Source of the DNA: Humulus lupulus | Lineage: Eukaryota > Streptophyta > Magnoliopsida > Rosales > Cannabaceae | NCBI RefSeq assembly: GCF_963169125.1 | Contig: NC_084794.1 | Span: 89,325,018 to 89,389,017, forward strand | Reading direction: 5' to 3' | DNA: 64,000 nucleotides | Shown: positions 10,771 through 23,968 of the stretch, piece by piece | Numbering within the stretch: position 1 is the stretch's first letter | Layout: every line of letters starts with the position of its first letter | Made by a program: the position numbers and the translations under genes | The notes under the pieces: model-generated | The model's input: only the letters and a program-made list of their open reading frames with translations | Told to the model about the DNA's origin: nothing | The model's database searches: none

Positions 10771-13700
10771 TCATAACAGCCACATCACCTCGATGTACAA
10801 TTTCCCAGACAGATGGCATTTCCTTTCTATATGCTTTCCTCTCTTGTGGCTTCTTAGTTTTTTGGAGTTAACTACCACTCCACTGTTGTCACAGTATAGG
10901 ATTAGTGGCTTATCCATATCTGGAACTGCTTCTAGATCAGTGTAGAACTTTCTCAACTAAACCACCTCCTTAGTTGCTTCACAAGCCGCTATGTATTTGG
11001 CTTCCATGGTTGAATCTACTATGCTGGATTGTTTAATACTTCTCTAGACCACAACTCCTCCACCAAGAGTGAACACTGACCCAGACGTCGATTTACGACT
11101 ATCTTTGTCTGATTGGAAATCAGAATCAGTGTATCCAGTAATGTTCAACTCACCCCTTGAATATACAAGCATATAATCTCTTGTTCTCCTAAGATACTTG
11201 AGAATGTGCTTTACTGCAATCCAGTGTTCCAAACTAGGATTTGATTGATAACGACTCACAATCCCTACTACATAGCATATGTCGGGTCTAGTACACAACA
11301 TGGCATACATCAGACTCCCAACTGCTAAAGAATAGAGATACTTTCTCATATCATCTTCCTACTGAGGTGTCCTAGGACACTGTTCCTTGGAGAGAGTAAT
11401 CCCATGTCTGGTCGGTAATTAACCTTTCTTGGAATTCTCCAAAAAGAATCTTTCAAGCACCTTATCGATATAATTAGCCTGAGAAAGTGCCAAGAGATTT
11501 TTCTTCCTATCCCTTAGGATTTGGATTCCCAGAACATAGCCCGCCTCACCCAAATCTTTCATTTGGAACTTTTTGGGTAACCACTTCTTCATGTTTGACA
11601 ATTTCTCTGCATTGTTGCCAGTGAAGAGAATGTCATCCACGTTAAGAACTAGGAAAACCGCTTCTTTTCCTTTGATGTATTTGTACACACATGCTTCGTC
11701 AACATTTTGTTCGAAGCCACATGTTTTAATTATTTCATCAAAGGTGATATTTCAAGATCTAGATGCTTGCTTTAATCCATAAATGGAGTTCATCAACTTA
11801 CACACCTTTTGATCTTCCTCATTCTTGATGAACCCTTCTGATTGTACCATATAGATACTTTCATCAAGATAGCCAAGCATGGCCACAGGAGAAAATGTTT
11901 CTTCATAATCAACACATTCTCTCTTAGTGTAGCCTTGCTTTGAAAGTCTCCACTTTTCCTTCTACACCTTTTTTCTTCTTGTATATCCATTTGCACCCAA
12001 TAGGCATGACATTTTCAAGTGGATCTACAAGTTCCCAGCCAGAATTGGAGTACATAGATTCCATTTCTTGGTTCATGGCTTCTTGCCATTTCTCCTTTTC
12101 AGGATCATCCATTTCCTCTTCAAAGGTTAATGGATCATCCTTGTCTGTATCAGAAACAAGGACATGTGCCTCATGTTCATAGCGATCAGGTTGTCTCACA
12201 ATCCTCCCATTACGACATTGCGCTGGGGTTTCCTTTCCAGGAATAGTGGTTTCCTCGGTTTGTTGTTTATCATTTAATGATGAAGATGAAGGTGATGGAA
12301 TCTTATCAGCTGTGAGTTCCTCCAAAACTACTTTGCCCTGAGGTTTATAGTTATTCATATATTCGTGTTCAAGGAATGTCACATTTGTTGAAACAAATAC
12401 CTTTTGGTCCTTGGGACTATATAAGTAACTATCTCTTGTTTCTGGAGCGTAGCCCACAAAAATGCACACTTTAGACCTTGAATTAAGTTTCCTTGATTTA
12501 GGTCTAAGAACATGAGCACGACAGCCCCAAATGCGGAAATGGTACAAACTAGGTTTGTTTCTATTCCACAGTTTTAGTGGCATTTTACTTATGATCTTAG
12601 ATGGGACTACATTCAAAATGTAAGTTGTCGTTTGAAATGCATATCCCCAGAGTGAGAGAGGAAGTGAAGAGTAGCTTAACATAGACCTGACCATGTCTAA
12701 CAAGGTCTTGTTTCTTCTTTCAGAAACACCATTTTGTTGTGGCGTTCCTGGTGCTGTGAGTTGGGATAGAATACCATGCTCCAGCAAGAAATCTTTGAAT
12801 TCTAAATCCAAATATTCTCCACCTTAACCAGATCGAAGTGTTTTAAGAGTCTTACATAATTGCTTCTCAGACTCAGCTTTGAATTCTTGAAACTTACCAA
12901 ATGTTTAAGATTTCTTATGCACTAAGTGTGACCATATCTTGAGTAATCGTTAATAAAAGTGATGAAATATTCATACCCACCTCTTGCTTGTACATTGATC
13001 AGACCATAAACATCGTTGTATACAAGCTCCAAAGTTTCTTTAGCTATATTGCCTTTTGATGAGAAATAACGTTTGGTCATTTTGCCTTCTAAACAAGATT
13101 CATAAACTGGAAGAGTTCCAACTCTTACTTCTCTCAAAGGTCCATCTTTTGTTAACCAGTTTATACTGTCTAGAACTACATTACCAAGTCTAAGATGCCA
13201 AAGATATATGTCATCCGCATTTGAAACTTTTTGCCTTTTGTTTCCTTGCAGTTTTGCTACTTTAAATAATTCTGAGTTATTAAGCGTTTGTTCATTAGGT
13301 TTGCGCATATACAGTCTATTTGTATGTTCTGCTTGACAAATTTTGAAACCATTCTTCGAAATAATAAACCCATTATTAATAAAAGAAATATCAAAAGATT
13401 GTTCATGCAACATAGATAAAGAAACCAAATTTCTAGAAAATCCAGAAATAAAATAAACATTGTTCAAAACAAGATAATTATTCCCAAAATGTAAACAGAT
13501 TGTTCCTTTTGCTCTAGCTGAAATGAGCGCTCCACTTCCAATTCACATGGTCACCTCGCCATCAGCCAGCTCCCTTGATGACTTAAGTATCTTCATAGAA
13601 GAACAAACATGGTTAGTGGCTCCTGAATCTAAAACCCAGGATGACATATCGTCTTCCACTACATAAGCTTCAAGTACAAGTAAATCAGATTTACCTTTCT

Positions 13701-14520
13701 TTTTCAGCTCTAAGAGACACCTACTACAATTTCTCTTCTAGTGATCTTCAACTCCACAGCGGAAACTTTTTCCTTTTGGTTCTTTCTTCTTGGAGTTATT
13801 TCATTCTTGTTCTACTTGGCTTTTGGTGCCTTCTTGCTTTTCTTGGACTTCTTGCCATTTCCTTTGTCCTTATCATTTCTCTTCTTCCTCTTCTTGGATT
13901 TATCCTCAGAGTTTGAAGGTTTCTCCTCTACAACATTTGCCTCAGCCTCTTTTATAATGGATTTGTTAAGAGACTCAAATGCTTGTAGTTCATTCAACAA
14001 CTGGGTCATGTTGAATTCCAACTTATGCACAATATAGTTGGTGGTGAACGTTGAAAAGGCAGGAGTGAGCAATTCAAGTATGATGCTTACTTGTGTACGC
14101 TCATCAATGATGGGCCCATGTATTTTTGCTTCATCCATCATGTTAATCATGTTTAAAACATGTTCACGTACATAAACCCCTTTCCTCATCTTAGTAATCA
14201 TGTAGGTTCTAGTAGTCTCATGTCTACTTTGATCAGATTATTGTCCAAACATGGCTTGCAGAGAATCCATTATCTCAAACGTAGTTTCCATGGGTTCATG
14301 CTTTGTTCTTAGAACATCATTCATGCTCACAAGCCTGTAACACTTTACCTTGTTGTTGGATTGAATCCAGACGCTCTTTAGGACATTCCTCAGTTATGAC
14401 AAATTTATGGTTCTCACAGATTAACATAAGATTCAAGTTTGATTTCCATCTTATAAAATTATCACCATTAAGTTTTTCAAGTGAAAGTAATGCAATTATA
14501 GGATTGTTAATGTTCGACAT
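10771..14520 (-). pseudogene. Copia-2 gag-pol polyprotein, degenerate
   Basis: Ty1/copia order gag, protease, integrase, RT, RNase H on the minus strand. Gag starts at 14520 (MSNINNPIIALLSLEKLNGD) after a TTTCAG-like acceptor and continues at 14201-13812 with a Lys-rich tail. Protease WVLDSGATNHV is near 13640-13600. GAG-pre-integrase YLWHLRLGN lies near 13200, and the integrase core follows with the GTPQQNGVSERRNKTLLDM stretch near 12745. RT is 12000-11419 and RNase H 11349-10771 (ILYCDNSGVV). Many stops and frameshifts break it. The RT active site reads LNVDD where the family has YVDD (near 11650), so the enzyme would be inactive. Clade not assigned; the long LTR and gag resemble Copia-1. 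Confidence 0.85.
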
Positions 14521-15245
14521 TACTGAAAGAAATAAAATGCAATAATATTACTATTTGAAAAAATATCAATTATTCGGAAAGTAAATATGATGCATGAATG
14601 CAACAATTAAAACACATAAATAAGCATTTACTTTTCCACGATAAAACTACCCAAAAAATAAAGTGTCGCCTTGGGGTCAGTCAAGTTAAATTCAGATAGC
14701 TTATAAAGCAATCTTATCTTTATAATTTAAAACTCAAAATAACTCTTTATTTTCTATTTTAAAAATAAAGTACCACTAGTTTGGTCAAGATGCAATTATC
14801 CACTGCAAAAGCTTAATTGCATCTTTGTAAGTGTAACCCATTATTTCAGAATTCATGACTTAACTTATAGAGTATTGCATTAGGGTCGGTCAAGCCTAAA
14901 ATACATCAATCCTTACTATCTTCGTAAGAAGCCAACCTTGGTATTAATATGTTTAGAAACCTTCCTTAGGGGGACGGAAACAAAGTCGCCTCGAGGCCCT
15001 ATTCATATCTCACGGTGTTGTACTAATAATGGAGACCATATGTCACATTGAGATGGTCACCTTCTCCCACTTACTATTTAAGAAATAATGTGTTTTATTA
15101 AACTAATCGATGTAATTAATTCCAAATTGATTACTAGTTTATTAATAACCTATGAATGTAATTCCAAATTAATTCCAAACTAATCAATTAATTCCAAATT
15201 AATTACTAGTTTATTAATAACCTACGAATGTAATTAATTACAAAA
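14521..15245 (-). mobile_element. Copia-2 untranslated leader
   Basis: Non-coding AT-rich leader upstream of gag. It holds a marker also present in the Copia-3 leader: a 'TAGGGGGAC...GCCTCGAGGCC...TGGAGA' block at 14967-15035 here and about 28353-28413 there. Its far side is disrupted by the solo LTR at 15246 and by an opposite-strand copia fragment; the expected 5' LTR is not identifiable. Confidence 0.6.
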
Positions 15246-17170
15246 TATAATATCCAGGGTTATTATTTTTCTCCTTAATTATGACTATATGTTAGTTATT
15301 ATAGTTTATAGTTAGTTGAGTGGTGGAAATTAAAAAGATTGCTTTAAATTTGAAATATTTATTTTAAGGATATGATTTTATGATTTAGAAAATAATTATA
15401 ATTTGGATAGTTATAATTATTTTAGTTAGATTCTAGCATATGATTTAAATTAGTGTATAGCTTAAGTTTTTAATTAAATTAGAATATAATTTTAATGCAC
15501 ATTATTTTGGTGATCTAAGGATTTTACATGTGACATTAAATTAAGTCCTATTTATTTAAAAATATTAGGTGTGGCCAAAATTCCCTATAATTTATTAGGT
15601 GGAATTTTTGTGAATTTATTTATTAAGTATGAGATTTATTTTGAAAAGCCAAATTGAAGACCATAACTAGTCATAGGCGTGTGGCACAATTTTAGGCTAG
15701 GTTTTGACTCATTTTTTAACTTAAGGAACTAGGTGTCACTTCAAGCTTGCAAAAAGGAAATCAAGTAGATAAGTTGATGATAACTGAAATCATTTGAATT
15801 ATTTTGAAATTAAAAGGCTTAGGTGTAGGCATAAGCATGAGTTTTGGAGGAGATAGTGGAGACTTTGACTACTATGGTTACAAGTGAGTGTGTGTGGCAT
15901 CAAGGGAGAAATTTTAGCATTTTGAATAGGTAAAATAAAGGGCTGGTCGAAACCTACTATTGGGGAAAGGATTTGAATTTTAAATATAAGTTGAATGGTG
16001 GTGGAGAGGTTTAAGGATGGAGGTTGGGTTTTTGAGCCTTTCACCATTCACTTTTTCACACAATCAATGCTTTCAAGTGCTCATCATTTTCGAAAATCTA
16101 TAGTCCCAAAAGCTCTCAACTTTTTCTCCATAAACACATCACATAGTCGAAACCCTAAACCCTTGTTAACCACTTTATAGCCGAAATAAGTCCAAGTATT
16201 GAAGCTCTTGGTGTTGTGTTGGAGATAGGCTTTATAGAAGGCTCGAGATTTCGATCTTTTGGTTATAGGTTAAAGGTGTGACTTTTTAAAGGTTTAGAGA
16301 TTTTGGAAGTTTAGTTTTATTATAAGTCTCTAATCTTATATATTTTATGTTATATGTAAGGTTTTGGGCGATTTTTCTATAGCAAAGCAATCTCTCTTTT
16401 TCCTCTCATTTCCACACTCAAGGTAAGGAAAATTAGGTAGTTTACTTATGACCTAATTTTGTGATGTGTATGACCCTAACATTTCAGGTACATTAAGAAG
16501 ATTAGTGTGGTTGTACCTAAGGTGTTCAGAAATATATGACAGGCCTAAGTTGATGTCTGGTAGGCTCGGTTGCCAAAATTGTATGGCGGACTTATGTCCA
16601 TGGCTTAATTGCCACCCATGTATAAGCACTTATCTTTTTCTTATACATGTCTTGTTATTATGACCTATGATTATGACCCATTATGACATATGATTATGAC
16701 TTATGATTATGATCTCTGTTATGACCTAGGATATATTATGATCTTGTTTGATTAGGAAATTAGCGTTGTTAGGAACACTTGTATGAAATTATGATATGTT
16801 TGTTATGATTATATGTTGGCTTGTTTGTATTTTCCTTACTGGGCTTAGAAGCTCACTCCTTATGATGTTGTTGTACAGACAAATGAGGATAGAAAGGCCG
16901 GTGGCGAGTGGGACCTAAGAGCTTAGTGATGTATTCGTGGGGACCATATAGCCGAGGATTGATCAACGTGCCTATGATGTTATTTTACAAAGCAATTCCT
17001 TTTAATTTTTTCTTTTATTTATAGTGTTGCTCATTTTATTTTGTTAAAAACTACTATTTTATTTTTGGAAAGACATGGGATCCCTTTGCTTAATCTAATT
17101 TTTCCTAAATAAAATAGCAATATTTATGTTATGATCCAACGTTAACTTTATGAGAAAGTAGGGCGTTACA
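15246..17170 (+). mobile_element. Solo LTR of a Ty3/gypsy element in the Copia-2 leader
   Basis: A 1925-bp block with perfect 5-bp duplications CAAAA (15241-15245, 17171-17175). It begins TATAATATCC (TG mutated to TA) and ends GGGCGTTACA. It contains the GGTAAGGAAAA (16422) to TTGTACAG (16871-16878) interval and the CTTACTGGGCTTAGAAGCTCACTCC motif typical of the other Tekay-like LTRs here. Short frames inside are not genes. Confidence 0.88.
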
Positions 17171-17175
17171 CAAAA

Positions 17176-17402
17176 TACATTTAATTATAAAAGAGCTTGT
17201 TTCTACAATTAATGTGATCTAGATAATTACCCATTATATTCATCTAACTTTATTAAAATACTTTTTAAATAAAGTTGGTTATCTTAAAGGCCTATAAAAA
17301 AAAGTATTGCCTTTATTATGGTGTGAGTTACCAAGTTTTAACTAATTTAATACTTAGTAGTTTACATCCAATTGATTTCTTCAAAAAAAATTCACATAAG
17401 CA
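17176..17402 (+). mobile_element. Possible end of a plus-strand copia 5' LTR (Copia-D)
   Basis: The sequence immediately left of a plus-strand primer-binding site ends ...ATAAGCA, as an LTR should. How much of it belongs to this LTR and how much to the Copia-2 leader cannot be decided from the sequence alone. Confidence 0.4.
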
Positions 17403-17404
17403 AT

Positions 17405-17416
17405 TGGTACCAGAGC
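17405..17416 (+). promoter_or_regulatory. Copia primer-binding site, initiator tRNA-Met type
   Basis: TGGTACCAGAGC matches the usual plant copia TGGTATCAGAGC at 11 of 12 bases, on the plus strand, opposite to Copia-2. Confidence 0.75.
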
Positions 17417-17994
17417 AGTCTACATATATATATATATATTAAATGTTGTGTGGGTTTCTTGCATTTGTTATATGTATGTTGATATGTATATTGAATGGAT
17501 GGATATATTTTTTGAATGTATGGTTGAATAATAGATCGTTAATTATATGTTGGGTTAGGAATTTGAGTTTCTACATCTTGTGTAAGCCATAAACGGAATG
17601 TGATTTTTTTGTAAATTTAATTTTTGAAATATGTCATTTTAAAAAAATTCACACAAAGAGAAGGAGGACCTGAGCCACCAGCCAAACTAGCGGTTCAGGC
17701 CCTCCCCAGCCATCTAAGCACATCGCCCAGGCGAGCCACCAACCAGCCGCGCGCATCGCCCAAGTGAACCATTGCTCCCGTGTGGATCATCCAAGCGCGC
17801 CCCAGGCTCCCGCGCGCATGCCACCCACTCCATGCACCAGCCCCAGGCCTGCCTCCATTGCCGCTGATGCTGCACCCTCACGCCGTTGGTGCTTTGTACC
17901 CTTGCGCCCTTGGTGCCGAATCCCTGTGCTAGCCAACATGCAAGGCCACTCAAGCCTTGGCTCATGACCTTGTGTCACTGACCCTAACCCTAGG
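17417..17994 (+). mobile_element. Leader of the plus-strand copia fragment
   Basis: An AT-rich stretch followed by a GC-rich block (17650-17990). This is the same arrangement as the Copia-3 leader downstream of its primer-binding site. It is cut off by the Tekay LTR at 17995; no gag follows. Reading frames in the GC-rich block are compositional. Confidence 0.5.
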
Positions 17995-20262
17995 TGTAAC
18001 ACCCTACTTCCTTAGAGTCGTTACTAAGTGAGTTTAAATCGTGCAATTAACTCGCTAATCGAGGTTTTAGGTTAAAAGTGTAGCTAAACTGTAATAAAAG
18101 TCATATGAGTTGAAAACGTAATCATTCACTAAAAATTATAAAGCGTTAAACATTCGGGATCCCAAAATACTGTTTGGAAATATTTACAACTCAAAAATAT
18201 GATTAAAGTCGACTAAACGACAAAATTCGGACTAATACAAAATATCTCCCAAAAATACCCCTGGCCGTGGCAGCCAGGCAGGCCAAACATGTACACATCG
18301 CTTCATGCTCTCCGTACTCATGGTTGGTCGACCTTCCCCTTGCCCTTACCTGCATCATAGAGCAGCCATGAGCCGAAGCTCAGCAAGAAAACACCACACA
18401 AGCAATCAACATATGCATATCTATCAATCAACATATAATAAAACTGCCAACAGGCTAAACACATAACGACCATGCTGTCCTAGGCGCTTTACCAGGCCCT
18501 GGGTTCGCAGTCTACACCATGAGGATATCTCAGGTATCCAATAGGGGTCTCACCCTGGCAACTTGCACTCTGTGTGCTTAATGCTGCTCCCGGCCCCTTG
18601 TCGTACTCGGCCTTTGCCGTTCCCGGCTCTGGCCGTTCTCGGCCTTCGCCGTTCCCGGCCCTCGCCGTACATTTACAGTATGCAACACATAGCATAAACT
18701 TAATAAACACTTAGAAAAATACAGGCATACACAATAGGGCTACACCCTGCATCATAATCACATAGGGTCGTGCCCTGCAATAAAAACTATAGGGTCATGC
18801 CCTGCTCTATGGTTACAACAGTTTTCTTACCTATGTCCTGAGCTTTATGAGCACCGATATCCCGAGCACTGTCCTCTAGTCCGAGCCTCGCAGACAACCT
18901 AGTCACAACGTATCAATAACATCCATCCATCAAGTTCTAATCCATTAAATAACTTTGGGTTATAATTCTAGTCTCCGAGACCTTGAATTCTATCAATCCG
19001 GGTGATAAAATCCATCCCAAGCCTTAACTTTTGGATTCCCGAGCCTAAAACCTTCTCGGGGTCCAAAAACCCACTAAGCATCGCGGCCCCAAGGCCTTGT
19101 GTCATGGCCCGCCTCAACCAAAAACCCAATCCCTGAATTTCAGCCTATGTGCGTCGTGGCCCAACCTATAAGGCGCCGCGACCCGCCCCTTTTCATGGCC
19201 TCCAAACCATTCTAGAGGGTCACGACTCAGCAAGAACAATGCCGTGGCCCGACCCTTCGAACCCAGAAAAAATCCCCCATTTTCACAACCAAATCCAAGC
19301 CAATTTACCCCAAAACCAAACTAACAATTCAATTCAATCACCAAAGCAGTTCTAAAATGATTATAGCAGCAAAACCTAACCAAGAACTAATCCCAAAACT
19401 CATCTAAACAATCAAGAGTGATTCACCACTTAGCTCACATGCATAAACTTGTATTCCTAACCAAAACTAAGCAGAATTCAGTTGATCATCAAGTTTTACA
19501 ACTTACCTTTGAACCTAGTTAAATCTCTTAATTGCTCCCTTGAGTTCCAAGCCACAAGCCCCCCAAGCTCAAGCCTAGAGTTATTTCCTTGACCCCAAAG
19601 AAGATTAGCTTTTCTTCTCCTTCTTTTCTTAACTTCTACTTTCCTCTAGAGCTTTCAAAAGATAATTCCAATATATGCCTAAGTGAAAAATGTGAAGGAC
19701 TTTACCTCAGCCAGGTCTATCTACCCTTAAGGCCAAATTACCCTTTTTCACCTTAAACCTATCCTTAACCCTTAAGTAATCCTAAGGGCAATTTAGTCAT
19801 TTACCGAATCCCGTCAAGTCCCCGAGTATTCCTATAAATCCCTGTTTAATCCCAACATGTCTCAAACATTACTAAATGATTACCCGTTACTCAATAATTC
19901 CAGAACACATATAATATTCCAAAAATACCCCTAAGCTCCTCCCGATCCAGGTATTTGACCCCGTTGTGACTTTCTAGCTAAACCGCTCCCTAGACTGTCT
20001 CGGATTGTGCATCTCAAATATATCACCACCCTCACGTGGTAAATATCACAATATTCACAAATATTACATTTATGCCCTCAACGGGCTAAAATTACAAACA
20101 TGCCCCTAACAACCAAATGGGGCCCACATGCATACTTAATTCACCTAAACATGCATTTCTAATCACATACTCACCAAATTCACATATATAATAGTCCACT
20201 TATTTCCCTCCAGGCACACTAATCAAGGTCCTAAGCCTTATTAGCAAATTTGGGACACTACA
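17995..20262 (-). mobile_element. 3' LTR of the rearranged Tekay-type element
   Basis: On the minus strand it starts TGTAGTGTCCCAAATTTGC at 20262, after a polypurine tract, and ends ...GGGTGTTACA at 17995; 2268 bp. The termini match the family seen at 31953 and 62839. The last 229 bp (17995-18223) recur inverted at 23402-23630 with about 3% difference. An intron-like interval runs from GGTAAG (minus strand, 18829-18830) to TGATGCAG ending at 18350. Confidence 0.88.
18591..18669. repeat. 16-bp GC-rich minisatellite in the Tekay LTR
   Basis: About five units of the form CGGCCTTTGCCGTTCC with variants. A second block of three AGGGTCNTGCCCTGC hairpin-like units follows at about 18738-18804. Both lie inside the intron-like interval of this LTR. 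Confidence 0.85.
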
Positions 20263-20274
20263 ACTATCCCTTCC
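20263..20274 (-). promoter_or_regulatory. Polypurine tract of the Tekay-type element
   Basis: Minus-strand GGAAGGGATAGT next to the LTR start. Confidence 0.75.
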
Positions 20275-23200
20275 TTACAGAAATTTCGTCCTCAAAATTA
20301 CCTGAACAACTCGGGATATCGCTCCCGCATATCAGATTCAAGTTCCCACGTCACCTCCTCAACCTTGTTGTTCCTCCACAACACTTTCCCCAAGGCGATG
20401 GTCTTGCTCCGCAAGACTTTATCCTTCCGGTCGAGAATCTGAACTGACTTTTCCTCATATGATAAATCCTGGTCCAGCTCCAAGTTCTCATAACTTAATA
20501 CATGTGTCGAATCTAATACATACTTCTGGAGCATGGACACGTGAAAAACATCATGAACCCCTGATAGAGCTGGAGGCATCGCCAACTTGTAAGCTACCTC
20601 TCCAACCCGTTCCAGAATCTCAAAGGAGCCAACAAACCTAGGGCTCAGCTTGCCCCGAACACCAAACCGTTTCACTCCTCTCAAAGGTGAAACCCTAAGG
20701 AACACATGGTCACCGACTTGAAACTCTACGCTCCTGCGTTTCAAGTCCGAGTAACTCTTCTGACACCTTTGGGAGGCGAGCATTCGAGCTCTAATATTTT
20801 CAATCGCCTCATTGGTCCTCTGAACCATCTCGAGACCCAAGTATCTCCTCTCACCCATCTCATCCCGATAGTCGCCTGACAATTGTTATTGTATGAAAAT
20901 TCAATCAAAGGGAGATACCTACTCCAAGATCCCCCAAAATACAACACACAGGCTCGTAGCATATCTTCCAGTATCTGGATCGTCCTTTCAGACTGTCCAT
21001 CTGTCTGAGGATGATAGGCGGTACTAAACCGCAACTACGTGCCCATAGCCTTCTGCAGACTCTCCCAAAACTTGGAGGTGAAGGTGGGGTCCATGTCGGA
21101 TACTATCGACCTCGGAGCCCCATGAAGTCGAAGAATTTCCTTCCCATACAACTCGACATACTGCTCCACAGTATAATTCATCCTGGCAGGTAAAAAGTGG
21201 GTGGACTTGGTATACCTATCCATAATCACCCATAACGAATCATGCTGTCCCACAATCTTCGGCAAACCAACCACGAAGTCCGTAGTGATATCCTCTCACT
21301 TCCACTCTGGAATCCCTAGAGGCTGCAATAACCCTGCTGGTCTTTGATGTTTAGCCTTTACCTGCTGACAAGTTAAGCACTTGGCCACATAATCCACCAC
21401 GTCCCTCTTTATTCCTGACCACTAATACAAGGCTCTCAAATCATGGTACATCTTTGTCGTACTTGGGTGTAAAGATTAGGGAGTGGTATGCAATTCATCC
21501 AAGATCTCTCACCGGATATCAGAATCCATCAAAACACAGATCCGATCCTTGTATTTCAGTAATCCCATTTCCGAGATAGAGAAGTCCTTAGCCGCCCCGA
21601 CTAAGACACTCTCTTTGTACCCTCTCAACTGGGGATCCTTCCCCTGCACTTCCTTGATCCTCTCAAGGAGTGTAGACTGAAGAGTGATGTTGGCTAACTG
21701 ACCAACCAACAACTCTATACCTGCTCTATTCATCTCCTCAATTAACTTATCAGATATCTGCCTCGAACTGAACAATTTTCTTGGGCCCTTCCGACTCAAT
21801 GCATCAGCTACTACATTAGCCTTCCCAGGATGGTATAGGATATCACAATCATAATCCTTTACCAATTTTAGCCACCATCTTTGGCGCATATTCAGATCCT
21901 TCTGGGTAAAGAAGTACTTCAAACTCTTATGGTCGGTGTATATCTCGCACTTCTCACCATATAGATAATGTCTCCAAACCTTAAGTGCAAATACCACCGC
22001 TGCCAACTCCAGATCATGCGTGGGATATCTCTGCTCATACTCCTTTAACTGTCTTGATGCGTAGGCTATCACTTTTTCGACTTGCATCAGTACACACCCT
22101 AAACCCTGTCTGGAAGTGTCACAATAAACCACAAACTTCTCATTGTCTGTCAGCAGACTCAATACTGGAGCGGTGATCAGTCGCCGCTTCAATTCCTTGA
22201 AACTGTTCTCACACCTGTCTGTCCACACATACTTAATCTTCTTCCTCGTCAATTCAGTCAACGATGTGGCTATCCTGGAAAACCCCTCAACGAACCGTCG
22301 ATAATACCCTACCAATCCTAGAAAACTCCTAACTTCTGGAACACTGCTCGGTCTAAGACAATCTCTCACTGCCTCAATTTTACTTGGGTCAACCAGAATC
22401 CCCTCCTTACTGACAATATGGCCCAGAAACATGACTTGCGGTAGCCAAAACTCGCACTTGCTGAACTTAGCATATAACCTATGCTATCTCAACCGTTGCA
22501 ATACCAAACATAGATGCTGCTCATGCTTTGTCTCTGACTGAGAGCACACCAGTATGTCATCAATAAACATAATCACAAACTTGTCCAAATAGTCCTTGAA
22601 AACCCTATTCATCATGTCCATAAAAGCTGCTGGGTGTGGTTAATCCAAAGGACATAACTAGGAATTCATAGTGTCCATATCTTGTGTGGAAAGTGGTCTT
22701 TGGTATCTCCTCCTCTTCAATCCTTAGCTGATGGTAGCCTAACCGGAAATCAATCTTAGAAAACACTGTCTTTCCCTGTAGCTGGTCAAATAAGTCATCA
22801 ATCCTAGGCAATGGGTACTTGTTCTTGATGGTCAACTTGTTCAGCTCTCGGTAATCAATACACATCCTAAGAGATCCATCCTTCTTCTTAACGAACAACA
22901 CTGGAGCACCCCATGGTGAGAAACTCGGTCTGATGAACCCTAAATCCAGTAACTCCTGCAACTGAATCTTTAATTCCTTTAACTCTGTCGAAGCCATTCT
23001 ATAAGGTGTCCTAGATACTGGCTCCACCCCTGGCGCTAATTCTATGACAAACTCGATCTCCCGCTGTGGCGGCAACATCGAAAAATCTGTTGGAAATAAA
23101 TCTGGAAACTCACATATCAATCTGGTCTCACCCGGCCCAACCGACACAACCCTAGAGGTATCCACAACATTCGCTAGGAATCCTATGCAACCTTCTTGCA

Positions 23201-23401
23201 TTAGGCCTTTAGCCTTCAATGTTGAAATCATAGGTACCTGCGGTCCACTAACTATCCCCACAAATACAAAGGGTACCTCCCCTTCTGGTTCAAAAGTCAC
23301 CATCTTGCGCTTGCAGTCAATCGTCGCCCCGTACTTCGATAACCAATCCATCCCTAGGATCATATCGAAGTCACCCATCACTAGCTCAATCAAATCAACA
23401 G
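20275..23401 (-). pseudogene. Tekay-type pol: protease end, RT, RNase H, integrase, chromodomain
   Basis: The minus-strand reading starts abruptly in the protease ([19 protein letters not shown], from about 23400). RT follows, with [19 protein letters not shown] near 22890 and [10 protein letters not shown] near 22555. RNase H ([25 protein letters not shown]) is 22130-21890. Integrase has DRYTKSTHFLPARMNY near 21200, DMDPTFTSKFW near 21080 and [13 protein letters not shown] near 21010. The C-terminal chromodomain (ILDRKDKVLRSKTIALGKVL to MRERYPELF) ends at 20301. The chromodomain puts it in the chromoviruses, and the sequence looks like Tekay/Del. Frameshifts occur near 22620, 21490-21280 and 21035-20880. 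The gag half lies inverted at 23969-27307. Confidence 0.9.
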
Positions 23402-23630
23402 TTGTCGTTTAGTCGACTTTAATCATATTTTTGAGTTGTAAGTATTTCCAAATAGTATTTTGGGATCCCAAATGTTTAACACGTTATAATTTTTAGTGAA
23501 TGATTACGTTTTCAACTCATATGACTTTTATTACAGTTTAGCTACACTTTTAACCTAAAACCCCGATTAGCGAGTTAATTGCACGATTTAAACTCACTTA
23601 GTAACGACTCTAAGGAAGTAGGGCGTTACA
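23402..23630 (+). mobile_element. Last 229 bp of the Tekay 5' LTR, inverted relative to pol
   Basis: Reverse complement of 17995-18223 with about seven substitutions, ending GGGCGTTACA. A primer-binding site follows at once, so this is the end of a 5' LTR on the plus strand. Confidence 0.92.
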
Positions 23631-23633
23631 ACT

Positions 23634-23645
23634 TGGTATCAGAGC
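23634..23645 (+). promoter_or_regulatory. Primer-binding site, initiator tRNA-Met type
   Basis: A perfect TGGTATCAGAGC three bases after the LTR end. Confidence 0.92.
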
Positions 23646-23968
23646 GAGCCAAGGTTTATGGTTCCTAGAGATTGACCGAACATGTACGCTCGCTGTCAGT
23701 GACAAGCTCGACTCAGGGTTGGTTGGTAAAGACTGAATTATATCTTTGACTATGTGTTTAGATGCCTTTTTTGCCTGATTATTTTATATAGAGCATGATG
23801 AATGAGTTAACATATGCATGATGCTAGGGCATGGCCCCTTGAGTGTTGTATGATATTTGTGTTATGTGGATTGTTGTTTGTGGTTGGTTGGTGTGAATTG
23901 GGAGGTGGTTTTGGATGTTGTTATCATGCCTGATGAGCGGTGTCATTGATTGCATGCATATTGTTGAG

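Noticed and set aside
13641..14037. Plus-strand hydrophobic frames resembling membrane proteins
   Set aside because: Antisense shadows of the Lys-rich Copia-2 gag.
17714..18002. Overlapping frames in the GC-rich copia leader
   Set aside because: Composition effect; open on both strands with no motif.
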